The notes: a model not told the origin generated them from the letters alone. Numbered from the stretch's first letter, positions 14,616-23,700 are shown. The stretch is 48,628 nucleotides of DNA from a bacterium (GCA_021779915.1 JAJXZR010000002.1:1-48628); one strand, 5' to 3'. Numbers and translations: made by a program.

Positions 14616-14641
14616 AATAGATAATAAAAAGCGATTCTTAA

Positions 14642-14935
14642 TTACATTTTCTTAATACTTTCACCTTTTTTCAAAGTCACAATGGCCTTTTTTCCTCTTT
14701 TCCCCTTCTTTCCTTCACCCGATCTTCTCATCACAACTTTAGTTTTGATCTGAACGATATTAATCTTTTCGACCTTTACACCATATATTTTCTCTATAGC
14801 TTTTCTGACCATTACTTTATTAGCCTTGCTTTTCACTCGGAAAGTGTATTTTCCTGTCTTTTCTCCAGCGACAATCTTTTCAGTCATAAGAGGAGAAACA
14901 ATAATATCTTCCAGTATGTTATTTTGCTTGTTCAT
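14642..14935 (-). CDS. rplW: Ribosomal protein L23 (uL23)
   Basis: A 97-residue protein of the polypeptide exit tunnel rim, which docks trigger factor and SRP. Recognised by IIVSPLMTEKIV, YTFRVKSKANKVMVRKAIEKIYGVKVEKIN and RRSGEGKKGKRGKKAIVTLKKGE. Its start overlaps the end of rplD by 17 nt, which indicates translational coupling, as often seen in S10 operons. Confidence 0.96.
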   Translation of the reverse strand: MNKQNNILEDIIVSPLMTEKIVAGEKTGKYTFRVKSKANKVMVRKAIEKIYGVKVEKINIVQIKTKVVMRRSGEGKKGKRGKKAIVTLKKGESIKKM

Positions 14936-15623
14936 CGGGTTGGATTACTGAATCATTTTTCCGAGATCTCGTTACCTTTTTGGAAGAACTCTCGGCTTTA
15001 AATTTTTCTTCCAAGATTTTAACCGCTCCTTTTTCTATCAAAACAATCTTTTTACTAAGTAAATCAAGAGTGTTGGTGTTGTTAATATCGGTTGTTTTCA
15101 CCTTTTCAAGATTAAGGGAGGCTCTCTTTAAGTTGGCATTTTGCTTTTCGGTTACCACTAAAACTGATTTCTTCCCATCAGACAAACCAGTGAGAATATT
15201 CGATAATCCTTTGGTTTTGGCATTATCTAGATCAAAACTATCAACAAACCTTATCTCTTTATCTCGAAGTTTTGCGCTAAGAGCCATTAAGAAAGCCAGT
15301 CGTCCAACTTTTTTGTTGATCTTACTGAGATAGTTTCGTTCATTGCGGGGTCCAAAAGTAATTCCTCCACCTTTCCAAATCGGACTTCTGTTTGACCCGG
15401 CGCGGGCCCTTCCTGTCCCTTTTTGCTTCCAAGGTTTCTTACCTCCACCCCTCACTTCCCCTTTGTTTTTGGTATGGGCAGTGTAAACTCGCTGGTTATT
15501 AAGGAGAGAAACCGTTACTTGATGCATTAAATCGGAATTCAACTTAACGTCAAAAATATGTTCGGCAAGTTCGATGGTTCCCGTTTCTTTTCCTTCCAAA
15601 TTGTATACTGAAATCTTTGTCAT
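14919..15623 (-). CDS. rplD: Ribosomal protein L4 (uL4)
   Basis: A 234-residue protein lining the exit tunnel. In some bacteria it also represses the S10 operon. Recognised by RVYTAHTKNKGEVRGGGKKPWKQKGTGRAR and SPIWKGGGITFGPRNERNY, the conserved tunnel-loop region. The C-terminus carries an extra basic/acidic tail of about 25 residues (KAESSSKKVTRSRKND onward) that overlaps the rplW start. Confidence 0.97.
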   Translation of the reverse strand: MTKISVYNLEGKETGTIELAEHIFDVKLNSDLMHQVTVSLLNNQRVYTAHTKNKGEVRGGGKKPWKQKGTGRARAGSNRSPIWKGGGITFGPRNERNYLSKINKKVGRLAFLMALSAKLRDKEIRFVDSFDLDNAKTKGLSNILTGLSDGKKSVLVVTEKQNANLKRASLNLEKVKTTDINNTNTLDLLSKKIVLIEKGAVKILEEKFKAESSSKKVTRSRKNDSVIQPDEQAK

Positions 15624-15643
15624 GATAATTTATGAAAATTATT

Positions 15644-16261
15644 TTACATTCCAACCACTTTCACCCAGCTTCCTTTCCTACCGGGGACTGCTCCTTTGAT
15701 CGCGATAATATTCTTTTCTTTATCGATCCAAGCAATTTTGGAATTTTTAATAGTGACCTGTTCATATCCCATGCTACCGGCCATCTTCTTTCCTTTTTGT
15801 ACGTGTTCCGGAAAAGCAGATCCGATTGAACCGGCACTTCGAAGGACATGCCTGTGTCCATGGCTTTTGGGACCACCTTTAAATCCGTGTCGCCTGACAA
15901 CTCCTTGAGTCCCTTTACCTTTAGTTATGGCGATAACTTTAACATTGTCACCATTTTTGAAATTGTCAGCATTAATATTCTCTCCTTCTTTACCTTCCAT
16001 CTTCTCTTCCTCGGAGAGTCTGAACTCCTTGATAACGAGGAAATTTGTACTTTTCTTGACTAAATCGCTCTTAGATTCAATTGTTTGGGATTTTTTCTTA
16101 AGAATACCTAAGATATAAGATGAATAGCCATCTTTCTGTTGGGTTTTCTCTCCGACAAACACAGTCCGTCCGAAATCAACTAAGGTGATCGGCTCTACTT
16201 CCTTTTTTTCATTCCACCATTCTGTCATTCCCAATTTTTCTCCAAGTAAAAAAGTATTCAT
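15644..16261 (-). CDS. rplC: Ribosomal protein L3 (uL3)
   Basis: A 205-residue early-assembly 50S protein. Recognised by LLGEKLGMTEWW at the N-terminus, GKGTQGVVRRHGFKGGPKSHGHR with the central extension, and RSAGSIGSAFPEHVQKGKKMAG. The track ORF begins at 16300, but the ATG at 16261 (MNTFLLGEKLGMT) is the family start. It lies between rpsJ and rplD in the canonical order. Confidence 0.97.
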   Translation of the reverse strand: MNTFLLGEKLGMTEWWNEKKEVEPITLVDFGRTVFVGEKTQQKDGYSSYILGILKKKSQTIESKSDLVKKSTNFLVIKEFRLSEEEKMEGKEGENINADNFKNGDNVKVIAITKGKGTQGVVRRHGFKGGPKSHGHRHVLRSAGSIGSAFPEHVQKGKKMAGSMGYEQVTIKNSKIAWIDKEKNIIAIKGAVPGRKGSWVKVVGM

Positions 16262-16379
16262 TTCAAAAACATAAAACATGAAACGTGAAGCATGAAACAC
16301 AAAATTCCAGGTTAAATATTTATAGAAAATTTATAAATATTAAATCCCGGATTGTATTTTCATGCCTTAGGTTTTATGG

Positions 16380-16694
16380 TTACATTTTTATCTCGATGTC
16401 AACCCCGGCAGGGAGATCAAGATTAGTAAGGGCTTCAATGGTTTTAGAAGTAAAGTTCTCAATATCAATCAATCTTTTGTGGGTTCTCATTTCAAATTGG
16501 TCTCGGGCGTCCTTGTGTACAAAAGTAGAACGGTTAACTGTGAACTGCTTAATTTTGGTGGGAAGGGGCACTGGACCATTGACCAAAGCACCTGTTCTTT
16601 CGGCAGTCTCCACAATTTGTCTTGCAGATAAGTCGATTACTCGATGATCAAAAGCTTTAATCTTGATTCGAATTCGGTTTTTACTTTCTTCCAT
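16380..16694 (-). CDS. rpsJ: Ribosomal protein S10 (uS10, NusE)
   Basis: A 104-residue 30S protein that also joins NusB in transcription antitermination. Recognised by [39 protein letters not shown] and [18 protein letters not shown]. The track ORF extends 22 residues upstream through the tuf-rpsJ hairpin; ATG 16694 is the real start. It follows tuf by 74 nt, as in classic str-S10 order. Confidence 0.98.
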   Translation of the reverse strand: MEESKNRIRIKIKAFDHRVIDLSARQIVETAERTGALVNGPVPLPTKIKQFTVNRSTFVHKDARDQFEMRTHKRLIDIENFTSKTIEALTNLDLPAGVDIEIKM

Positions 16695-16720
16695 ATCTTT
16701 GTTCTTTAAATTAAAATACA

Positions 16721-16749
16721 CCCCCGAATTCCTTTTGAGAATTCGGGGG
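16721..16749 (-). terminator. Strong hairpin between tuf and rpsJ (attenuator or processing site)
   Basis: CCCCCGAATTC and GAATTCGGGGG form an 11-bp perfect stem with a 7-nt loop. On the minus strand it is followed by TGTATTTTAATTT rather than a clean T-run, so partial termination or mRNA end protection fits better than full termination. Confidence 0.6.
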
Positions 16750-16768
16750 GTACGAGTCATTAATCTAT

Positions 16769-17962
16769 CTACTTGGTAATCTCCGTGATAACCCCTGCTC
16801 CAACTGTTCTTCCTCCTTCTCGAATGGCAAATCTCATTTCTTTTTCAGCCGCCACTGGTTTAATCAACTTGATCTTAAATTTCATAGTATCTCCAGGCAT
16901 TACCATCTCTACTCCCTCTGGGAGAGTCACCTCACCTGTAACGTCAGTTGTTCGAATAAAAAACTGAGGTTTATAGCCTGTGAAGAATGGAGTGTGTCTA
17001 CCACCTTCTTCTTTGCTTAAAATATACACCTCGGAATCAAACTCAGTGTGAGGGCTGATGGATCCTGGTTTTGCCAAGACTTGTCCTCTTTCAACGTCTT
17101 CTTTCTTGATTCCACGAAGCAGAATACCTGCATTATCACCGGCTTGACCTTTGTCCAATTCTTTGTTAAACATCTCAATTCCAGTAACCGCTGTCTTTTT
17201 TGTATCGCGAAGTCCGACAATCTCAACATCTTCCCCCAGCTTGACTTGTCCTCTTTCAATTCTTCCCGTTACAACGGTACCACGTCCTTCAATTGAGAAG
17301 ATGTCTTCAATTGGCATGAGAAGAGGTTTGTCAACATCTCGAATTGGCTCAGGGATCTTTTCATCAAGAGCGTCAATAAGAGCCAAAACTTGTTTGGCAT
17401 TCTCATCATTAGCATCTTTGGCTTCGAGAGCCTTAAGAGCTGAACCTCTTATAATAGAAGCTTCTTCACCTTTGAATTCATACTTAGTAAGGAGTTCTCT
17501 GATTTCTTCTTCAACTAAGTCAATAAGCTCCGGATCGTCTACCTGGTCTACTTTGTTGATAAAAACAACAATTTCAGGTACTCCTACTTGTCTGGCTAAG
17601 AGGATATGCTCTTGTGTCTGAGGCATTGGACCGTCGGTAGCAGCAACTACTAAAATCGCACCATCCATTTGAGCGGCTCCGGTAATCATGTTCTTCACAT
17701 AGTCAGCATGTCCCGGACAGTCAATATGGGCGTAGTGTTTTTTGTCTGATTCATATTCCACGTGAGCGGTGGCAATCGTAATTCCTCTTTCTCTTTCCTC
17801 GGGAGCCGAATCAATCTCATTCACGCCTTTTTTAGAGGTGGGTTTTCCCGAAAGAGCCAAACAGTGCAAAATTGCAGCTGTCAGGGTTGTTTTTCCGTGG
17901 TCAACGTGACCGATGGTTCCTACGTTGACATGCGGTTTTGTTCTGCTAAATTTTTCCGCCAT
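16769..17962 (-). CDS. tuf: Elongation factor Tu
   Basis: A 397-residue GTPase that brings aminoacyl-tRNA to the ribosome. All G motifs are present: [27 protein letters not shown] and GSALKAL. Domains 2 and 3 follow at full length ([28 protein letters not shown]). It heads the tuf-S10 gene group. fusA, rpsG and rpsL, which usually precede it, are not next to it; a divergent membrane-protein gene is. Confidence 0.99.
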   Translation of the reverse strand: MAEKFSRTKPHVNVGTIGHVDHGKTTLTAAILHCLALSGKPTSKKGVNEIDSAPEERERGITIATAHVEYESDKKHYAHIDCPGHADYVKNMITGAAQMDGAILVVAATDGPMPQTQEHILLARQVGVPEIVVFINKVDQVDDPELIDLVEEEIRELLTKYEFKGEEASIIRGSALKALEAKDANDENAKQVLALIDALDEKIPEPIRDVDKPLLMPIEDIFSIEGRGTVVTGRIERGQVKLGEDVEIVGLRDTKKTAVTGIEMFNKELDKGQAGDNAGILLRGIKKEDVERGQVLAKPGSISPHTEFDSEVYILSKEEGGRHTPFFTGYKPQFFIRTTDVTGEVTLPEGVEMVMPGDTMKFKIKLIKPVAAEKEMRFAIREGGRTVGAGVITEITK

Positions 17963-18084
17963 TTTTGTTTGTGGTCCAGTTGCTTTAAAGCAAAAGCACC
18001 CTGTTAATTATTAGGATAATGATAAACTGCAAATTTTTCTTGAAAATTCATTCCGACCCTTATCAACCATAGTATTCGCAATAT

Positions 18085-18114
18085 GAGAATGAAACACAAC
18101 AAAAAGATTGTCAA
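18085..18114 (-). promoter_or_regulatory. Possible tuf promoter
   Basis: On the minus strand TTGACA (18109-18114) is followed after 17 nt by CATTCT, a poor -10, with CATATT a few bases further on. The long AT-rich 368-nt gap to the divergent gene is otherwise empty. Confidence 0.4.
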
Positions 18115-18330
18115 GAAAGTCGGTTAAAGAGCAGAAAATAATTGGACAAAAACAATATATTACCAATTTTTTCCAGCCTTTTTCTGCCTTGATTAGGCAA
18201 CTTGCAAAAACTAATGCATAATTTTAAAAATTGCAAAAAACAAAATAGAATAATCGAAGAAAGGCATAGCTGTATTTTTATTTTCTAATATTACCCCTTC
18301 GTTTGCAATATTAATTCCCTCATTATAATT

Positions 18331-20262
18331 ATGGAGAAAATCGAAAAGTCGCCTTCGCAAAAAGAACTGGAAGTGGTGGATTTTGGGTTTTATTGGTCGG
18401 GAGTTGTCAGTTTTTTGTGTTTATACCTGATTTACTCTATTATTCTAGGATATTTTGGGATATTCAATTGGATTTTATTACTGGCAGGATTTTTTGTTTT
18501 GTTTTTTATTTTTCGACTGCATTCCAGAATAATGGTTCTTTTTACTTTGATTTTTTCCCGGATCGACCTGCTCAAATTTATTTTGATTATTGTGGCTATA
18601 ATATGGATGACGCTTCTTGCTCTTTTTTTCTCAGATCCTTATTTTTCAGGCAGAGATGAAGGATCCTATGCTAATGCTGCAATTGAGCTCGCAAACTCTG
18701 GCAGTATGTTTTTTAAACCGGCGGTATTAACTCTTCTTTCAAATGAAGGACCGGCTCACCAAGCTCTCAACTTTCCTGGATTTGTTATCAAGGAAGGTAG
18801 TCTTACCTCGCAGTTTTCTCCCGCTTATTTTGTTTATTTAGCAATATTTTATTTATTCAGTGGCGGAACGTTTTTTTGGAGTCTAGCTAATGGCTTTCTT
18901 GTTCTTTTGGGAGCGATAGTCTTTTATAATTTGTTAAAATATTTTTTCTCTCGATTTATTGCTTTAGCTGGTTTTTTGTTGCTTATCAGTAATTTTTCGT
19001 TTATTTGGTTTCCCCGCTTTACTTTTTCGGAAAATATGGCATTTTTTATTTTTTGGAATCTAATTTTCTTTTTAACCCTTTTTTATTTTACTAAAGACCA
19101 ATTTATTAGAAGAAAACTGATCCTTTCCATAATTTTGCTTTGTATTGTTTTTCCGCTTGTGAGACCGGAAGGTTGGTGGATCTTTTTAATGGTTGCAATA
19201 TTTTCTGTATGCTTAAGGAAAGAAATCTTTAAAACATTATCTCCAAAATCCTTCTGGACAATTGCTCCTGTCGGTCTATTCGGTGTATTGCTCTCTATTT
19301 ATGTTTTTTATTTAGAATCTCCAGTATATAAAAGACTTTTTAAGGACTGGATTAAATGGCCTAAAAGCCAAGAGTTCTATATGAAAATAAGATCTGGCGA
19401 TTATTCCCTTTCAAATGCAAAAGAAGCCTTCCTGTCAACGTTCCCGCCGGTTGAAAAAATGGTATATTTTTGGAAAGTCGAATGGAATTATGGAATTTTA
19501 TTATTTGGAATCCTAGCGATAATTGGTTTTGTAATTTTTATTTTAGGTGCCAGGCGTAAAAGTTCTTATTTTTTTTCTGGCAAAGAGAGGAAATTTATTA
19601 AAATCTTGTTCTTTTTGAGCTTTCCTTTATTTTTTGCGTTTGTTTCTCCCCAAATATCCTCCGATCATCCTTGGATGTTACGCCGTTTTTTCTTCGCCGT
19701 CCTGCCAAGCGGAATTTTTCTTGGAGTAATGCTCGTTAAAAAATTCTCCCAAAAATTCTCTAAAAGATTTTTTTATCTTGCTCCCGTTCTTTTGGCTTTA
19801 TTGTTTGTACCTTCCTTTATGCCCAGCAGTTATTTTCTAACGATCAAACAAGATAGTGGCAGAGAAAATGTTTTTAGAAAATTAGGCCAAATATTTTCAA
19901 AGAACGATTACGTTTTTTTACATCGAGATGCAAGCGGTGACGGCTGGAAAATGTTCGCAGGACCGTTAATGTCAGTTTATGGACTAAATGCAGTTTATGT
20001 TTATCAGCCAGAGAACGTGATTAATAATAAAAAAATTATTGAAGATGGGTGGTACCAAGGCAAAAAAACTTATTTAGTGTTACCGGAAGGGGCTTTTGAT
20101 TTTGAACATCAGCTTCGAAAGGAGTTTGACTTGTCATTAGAGTGCGAATTGCCTTTTTCCAATGCGGAGCTCGATATAAATAAGAAAATGACCAGCGTGG
20201 CCTTTCCGTTGCTTGTAAAAAAGGATTATAAGGTTTTAGTCTACTTGTTGAGTCCGAAATAA
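18331..20262 (+). CDS. GT-C type integral membrane glycosyltransferase
   Basis: A 643-residue protein with about 11-12 membrane helices spread over the first 500 residues and a soluble C-terminal domain. After the second or third helix, DPYFSGRDEGSYANAAIELANSG carries the acidic motif of GT39/ArnT/PMT-like GT-C enzymes, in which an aspartate or glutamate binds a lipid-linked sugar. It probably transfers sugars from polyprenyl phosphate on the outer membrane face. It stands alone, and divergent from tuf. The acceptor cannot be predicted. Confidence 0.75.
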   Translation: MEKIEKSPSQKELEVVDFGFYWSGVVSFLCLYLIYSIILGYFGIFNWILLLAGFFVLFFIFRLHSRIMVLFTLIFSRIDLLKFILIIVAIIWMTLLALFFSDPYFSGRDEGSYANAAIELANSGSMFFKPAVLTLLSNEGPAHQALNFPGFVIKEGSLTSQFSPAYFVYLAIFYLFSGGTFFWSLANGFLVLLGAIVFYNLLKYFFSRFIALAGFLLLISNFSFIWFPRFTFSENMAFFIFWNLIFFLTLFYFTKDQFIRRKLILSIILLCIVFPLVRPEGWWIFLMVAIFSVCLRKEIFKTLSPKSFWTIAPVGLFGVLLSIYVFYLESPVYKRLFKDWIKWPKSQEFYMKIRSGDYSLSNAKEAFLSTFPPVEKMVYFWKVEWNYGILLFGILAIIGFVIFILGARRKSSYFFSGKERKFIKILFFLSFPLFFAFVSPQISSDHPWMLRRFFFAVLPSGIFLGVMLVKKFSQKFSKRFFYLAPVLLALLFVPSFMPSSYFLTIKQDSGRENVFRKLGQIFSKNDYVFLHRDASGDGWKMFAGPLMSVYGLNAVYVYQPENVINNKKIIEDGWYQGKKTYLVLPEGAFDFEHQLRKEFDLSLECELPFSNAELDINKKMTSVAFPLLVKKDYKVLVYLLSPK

Positions 20263-20269
20263 AAACAAC

Positions 20270-20486
20270 CTGTCATTCCTGTGGTCGCGGGAATCCAGAA
20301 AAACGTAAAATTACTCTAATTGACCTAATTACCCTAATTAACCTAAAAAAACACTAAATACCAAACAATAAAAATAAAATCTTAGAAATTGGTTTTTGAC
20401 ATTTTGTTTAGAATAATTAGACTAATTAGAACAATTAGAATAATTAATGAGTTTGACCTGGGTTCCCGTCTTACGGGAATTGACAC
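20270..20486. repeat. Family-1 repeat, long form with AATTA-rich interior
   Basis: The left end CTGTCATTCCTGTGGTCGCG and right end TTCCCGTCTTACGGGAATTG(ACA) are mirrored hairpin tips. The interior holds inverted arrays of TAATTRRCC/TTAGAMYAATTAG units (ACCTAATTACCCTAATTAAC against AATTAGACTAATTAGAAC). The whole element could fold into one long cruciform. The copy at 43551 has a similar interior. Confidence 0.7.
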
Positions 20487-20546
20487 AGTTATTTTCTATT
20501 TTTTAAAAAACTGATACAATCTAAAAAAGTTCTAACGCCGTTGATT

Positions 20547-21314
20547 ATGCAAAACAAAAACAAAGAAAGTGCTTTTACTTTGATCGAAGCGATGGTGGTG
20601 CTTTTCATTGTCGGACTACTTTCTATGACGGCGGCTTTGGGGTATGGGCAGATGTCGAGGGATAAGGCGATGGAGCAAGCCTCACAGAGAGTCGGTCAAC
20701 AACTCAGTCAAGCAAGAGACTATGCGGTTTTTGGTAAAGAGATACTCAAAGATCCCAGTAATACCAACAGCAGTTTTTTCCCTTGTGGTTATGGTGTTAC
20801 TTTCAGCACAGGAAATGTGAGTGGTAATGACAACGGAAGCGATCTCTCTCTTCTCTACTCTTCAGATAAGGATAGGATTGGTACGATGGATAGCAATCAA
20901 TCTTGCGATGAAGCGATAATTAATGGTGGCGCTACCAATTTGGCAGAAAATACAGTAGATGAAGCTGATTATGTTTCTTCTTCCACTGATAAATTAGTAC
21001 ACCTCAAAAATGTTAAAGTAGAATCGATAGAGGACAATTTGGGAAACAAAACAATTGGATGCCTTACAGTTTTATTTTCCGCTCCAAGGGGAGGTTCTTA
21101 CTTGGGAACCTATCCTGGCATGTATTCAGGAGATATTGCAAAGTGTACTTCCGAATGCCCTCCTAAAGCCTGTAATTTCGGTGTTTTTTCTGAATCATCA
21201 ACAGCTTTACCGGCTTATTTCTTAATCAACCTTATTATCAGTGACGGATCAAATAATTCCAAAAGAGTACTTAAGGTTTATCCTAGTGGAAATATGGAGC
21301 TGGTTAGCGGTTAA
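20547..21314 (+). CDS. Type IV pilin/pseudopilin-like protein (GspH type)
   Basis: A 255-residue protein with a class III prepilin signal. The short basic leader ends at SA|FTLIEAMVVLFIVGLLSMTAAL, with the conserved Glu at +5. The C-terminal domain is large and contains six cysteines (for example CGYGVTF, CTSECPPKACNFG) that could form disulphides. Length and shape suggest a minor pseudopilin of a type IV pilus or DNA-uptake system, which would fit dprA nearby. ATG 20547 gives the expected leader; the track's TTG 20541 is unnecessary. Confidence 0.8.
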   Translation: MQNKNKESAFTLIEAMVVLFIVGLLSMTAALGYGQMSRDKAMEQASQRVGQQLSQARDYAVFGKEILKDPSNTNSSFFPCGYGVTFSTGNVSGNDNGSDLSLLYSSDKDRIGTMDSNQSCDEAIINGGATNLAENTVDEADYVSSSTDKLVHLKNVKVESIEDNLGNKTIGCLTVLFSAPRGGSYLGTYPGMYSGDIAKCTSECPPKACNFGVFSESSTALPAYFLINLIISDGSNNSKRVLKVYPSGNMELVSG

Positions 21315-21331
21315 AATCAAAATTATTGTTT

Positions 21332-21360
21332 TTGACAAATTTGTTTATTATTGGTTTAGT
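21332..21360 (+). promoter_or_regulatory. Promoter of the rplJ-rplL leader
   Basis: TTGACA and TTTAGT are 17 nt apart, directly upstream of the structured leader and about 230 nt before rplJ. Confidence 0.6.
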
Positions 21361-21433
21361 ACGACAGTAAAAACTGTAAGTGCCTTTTGAAGACTACAAG
21401 CGGGCAGCCATAAGTCTTGTACGAGAAAGCAAA

Positions 21434-21454
21434 AAAAACGGAATATCCGTTTTT
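21434..21454 (+). terminator. Leader terminator 1 of rplJ
   Basis: AAAAACGGA and TCCGTTTTT form a stem with loop ATA, ending in a T-run before GATTT. It is a classical attenuator form. Confidence 0.7.
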
Positions 21455-21459
21455 GATTT

Positions 21460-21490
21460 AATCCTGCCCAAAAAGCAGGATTTATTTATA
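21460..21490 (+). terminator. Leader terminator 2 of rplJ
   Basis: AATCCTGC and GCAGGATT form an 8-bp stem, followed by TATTTATA. It starts only 6 nt after the first terminator. Confidence 0.55.
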
Positions 21491-21570
21491 AGTTTAAAAT
21501 TACAAGTTATAAGTTCAAAATTAAGGTGTCGCCTCAGGCGACACAAAAGCTTTGAACTTTTCACTTTTAA
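21485..21570. repeat. Family-2-like element in the rplJ leader
   Basis: AAGTTTAAAATTACAAGTTA...AACTTTTAACTTTTAACTG forms loose terminal inverted repeats around the perfect hairpin GTGTCGCC-TCA-GGCGACAC (21523-21542). The TGTCGC/GCGACA core is also found in the elements at 31261 and 41321. Confidence 0.5.
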
Positions 21571-21589
21571 CTTTTAACTGTTCTGTTCC

Positions 21590-22105
21590 ATGTTAACTAG
21601 AACCCAAAAAGAGAAAATAGTTGAAGAATTAAAGAAAGCTTCGGATGATAGTAAAGTCGTTTTAATGGCTGATTTTAGAGGGTTGAATGTTAAGGATATG
21701 GGAGAATTGAAAAAGGAAATCAAAAGTATCGGGGGAAAAGTTAAGGTAGCTCGTAAAACTTTAATGAACCGAGTCTTGTTGGAAAAAGGGGTTGAATTTG
21801 ATACTCGAAAATTTTCTGGTCCACTTGCTTTTTTCTTTGGCAAAGATGAAACGGAAACTGCCAAAAGAGTCTGGAAGTTCGCCAAGAAAAATGACAAGCT
21901 TCAAATTGAAGGAGGCGTTTTGGAAAGTGTGGTTATAGGAAGAGCAGATATTGAGAATTTGGCTAAATTACCAACCAAAGATCAACTGCTTGGTCAATTA
22001 TTGAGTGTTATGCAAGGTCCAACAAGAGGGCTGGTTGGAGTTACAAGCGGTGTTATACGATCATTTGTGAATGTGATTAAAGCGATAGAAGACAAGAGTT
22101 TATAA
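21590..22105 (+). CDS. rplJ: Ribosomal protein L10 (uL10)
   Basis: A 171-residue stalk base protein. It binds 23S rRNA and carries the L7/L12 dimers. Recognised by LTRTQKEKIVEEL, KVVLMADFRGLNVKDMGELKKEI, VARKTLMNRVLLEKG, GPLAFFFG and the C-terminal L12-binding helix (VRSFVNVIKAIEDKS). It probably represses its own operon through the leader. rplL follows after 68 nt. No Shine-Dalgarno is visible. Confidence 0.96.
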   Translation: MLTRTQKEKIVEELKKASDDSKVVLMADFRGLNVKDMGELKKEIKSIGGKVKVARKTLMNRVLLEKGVEFDTRKFSGPLAFFFGKDETETAKRVWKFAKKNDKLQIEGGVLESVVIGRADIENLAKLPTKDQLLGQLLSVMQGPTRGLVGVTSGVIRSFVNVIKAIEDKSL

Positions 22106-22173
22106 AGTTCATCAAGTTTATCAAACTCATCAAGTTGTTGGACTTAGGTTTTAGTAATTTTTAATTTATTATA

Positions 22174-22614
22174 ATGACTGAAGAAGTAAAAAAAGAAGAG
22201 GTTCAGGAAGTGACCGAAGAAAAAAAAGCGGTTCCTGAGAAATTTAAGAAATTGGTCGAAGAAATCGAAAAAATGAGTGTTTTAGAGCTTTCAGAGTTGG
22301 TGAAAGTCCTCGAAGACAGATTTGGTGTCTCAGCTGCCGCTCCTATGGCTTTTGCCGCTATGCCTTCTCAGGGAGGTGAAGAGGAAGGAGGCGAAGCAGT
22401 AAAGAGCGCTTATGATGTTGAACTTCAATCAGCCGGAAACGCCAAGATTGCAGTGATTAAACTTGTCAGAGAAATCACTGGACAAGGGTTGAAGGAATCC
22501 AAAGATATTGTCGACGCTGCCCCGAAAGTTGTGAAAGCCGGCGTTTCCAAAGCGGAAGCCGAGGAACTCAAAAAGAAGCTGGAAGAAGCTGGAGCTTCAG
22601 TAGAGCTTAAGTAG
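22174..22614 (+). CDS. rplL: Ribosomal protein L7/L12 (bL12)
   Basis: A 146-residue stalk protein that recruits translation GTPases. The N-terminal dimerisation region ([30 protein letters not shown]), the flexible hinge ([15 protein letters not shown]) and the C-terminal domain ([28 protein letters not shown]) are all present. It is about 20 residues longer than usual because of an acidic/basic N-terminal tail ([20 protein letters not shown]). A strong terminator follows. Confidence 0.97.
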   Translation: MTEEVKKEEVQEVTEEKKAVPEKFKKLVEEIEKMSVLELSELVKVLEDRFGVSAAAPMAFAAMPSQGGEEEGGEAVKSAYDVELQSAGNAKIAVIKLVREITGQGLKESKDIVDAAPKVVKAGVSKAEAEELKKKLEEAGASVELK

Positions 22615-22645
22615 ATTTGTTTTTAGAGTAAAAAACTATTTTTTT

Positions 22646-22674
22646 AAGAACGGGAGCAATCCCGTTCTTTTTTT
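22646..22674 (+). terminator. Terminator of rplJ-rplL
   Basis: AAGAACGGGA-GCAA-TCCCGTTCTT, a 10-bp stem with a GNRA tetraloop and seven T's. Confidence 0.92.
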
Positions 22675-22766
22675 GATTTTCGTTTTATTTATTTTTTATA
22701 ATTTTTTTATTTTTCTTTCTTTATAATAGGAATCGTGACCCAATTTATCTGTTTTTTTAATGAAGA

Positions 22767-23666
22767 ATGAATAAAAAACTTAAAGAATACCAGACAAAAG
22801 CGATTAGTTTGAAAGACAGCAAATATCCCTTAAGATTGATAGAAACTAAAAGTCCGCCGAAAGAGCTTTATTATAAGGGAAATTTGGATGTTTTGGAAAG
22901 CCGTTTGATTTTGGGCGTAGTAGGGAGTAGAAAACCGACTGAATATGGTCTTCGTTCGACAAGAGAAGTTGTTGCGCCTTTAGTTCGAAACGGGGTGGCA
23001 ATTGTGTCTGGGCTAGCCTATGGAATTGATGTTCTAGCTCATAAAATCACTTTGGAATTTGGAGGTGGAACTATCGCAGTTATGGCAGGGGGGATCGATG
23101 CTATCTATCCTCCCAGTCATGAGCAAGTCGCTCTTGAAATCTTGCAGAAAGGAGGTCTTATTCTAAGTGAACATCCGGAAAAAACACCCTACCTGAGACA
23201 ACATTTTCCAGCGCGAAACAGGATTATTGCGGGATTGTCCAATTCAATACTGGTGGTAGAAGCGCAAAAGAAATCGGGTTCTTTGATAACAGCGAAATTT
23301 GCTTTTAAAGAAAGAAAAAAAGTTTTTTCCGTTCCGGGTAGTATTTTTTCTCCGGAAAGCGAAGGAACAAACTCCCTTTTCAAAGAAGGCGCTTTGCCTG
23401 CTACAAAAAGCGAAGACATTTTTTGCTTTTATGCTGATAAAAATGTAAAAGCAAAACAAGAAATAATAAACAAAACAGAAGAAGATTTAGACGAAGAAGA
23501 AAAAAATATTTTTCAAAAAATTCCTCCAGAAACAAGCATCTCTTTAAATGACCTTATTAGAAAATCAGGCTGGAATTCAGCAAAAGTTATTGTGATCATA
23601 ACCCAACTTGAGCTTAGAGGGCTGATAAAAGAGGTCGGAGGAGGAAGGTATACTAGAAATTTCTAA
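22767..23666 (+). CDS. dprA: DNA-processing protein DprA/Smf
   Basis: A 299-residue protein that loads RecA on incoming single-stranded DNA during natural transformation. The Rossmann-like core shows VVGSRKPTEYG, VSGLAYGIDVLAHK, GGIDAIYPPSH, SEHPEKTPYLRQHFPARNRIIAGLS and EAQKKSGSLITAKFA, all DprA landmarks. The C-terminal ~65 residues form a winged-helix domain (SLNDLIRKSGWNSAKVIVII onward). The N-terminal SAM-like domain is short or missing. With pilins nearby it supports competence. Confidence 0.95.
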   Translation: MNKKLKEYQTKAISLKDSKYPLRLIETKSPPKELYYKGNLDVLESRLILGVVGSRKPTEYGLRSTREVVAPLVRNGVAIVSGLAYGIDVLAHKITLEFGGGTIAVMAGGIDAIYPPSHEQVALEILQKGGLILSEHPEKTPYLRQHFPARNRIIAGLSNSILVVEAQKKSGSLITAKFAFKERKKVFSVPGSIFSPESEGTNSLFKEGALPATKSEDIFCFYADKNVKAKQEIINKTEEDLDEEEKNIFQKIPPETSISLNDLIRKSGWNSAKVIVIITQLELRGLIKEVGGGRYTRNF

Positions 23667-23700
23667 TCCGCTACGGCGAAACAGGTTCATCTAAGTCCTA

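Larger units (their letters stand above)
21361..21589 (+). ncRNA. Probable L10 leader (autoregulatory rplJ 5' UTR)
   Basis: This is a long untranslated region before rplJ-rplL, where an L10-binding leader is expected in many bacteria. ACAGT-AAAA-ACTGT and TACAAG...CTTGTA (21395-21421) are stems, and AAGACT...AGTCTT can pair as an alternative. Two terminator-like hairpins follow before the ORF. The model is that L10 (with L7/L12) binds the upstream stem and steers termination. The match to the family consensus is inferred from position and structure, not computed. Confidence 0.6.

Noticed and set aside
21380-21577. 65-residue plus-strand ORF in the rplJ leader
   Set aside because: It runs through two terminator hairpins and a palindrome and has no conserved features; a structured leader explains it better.
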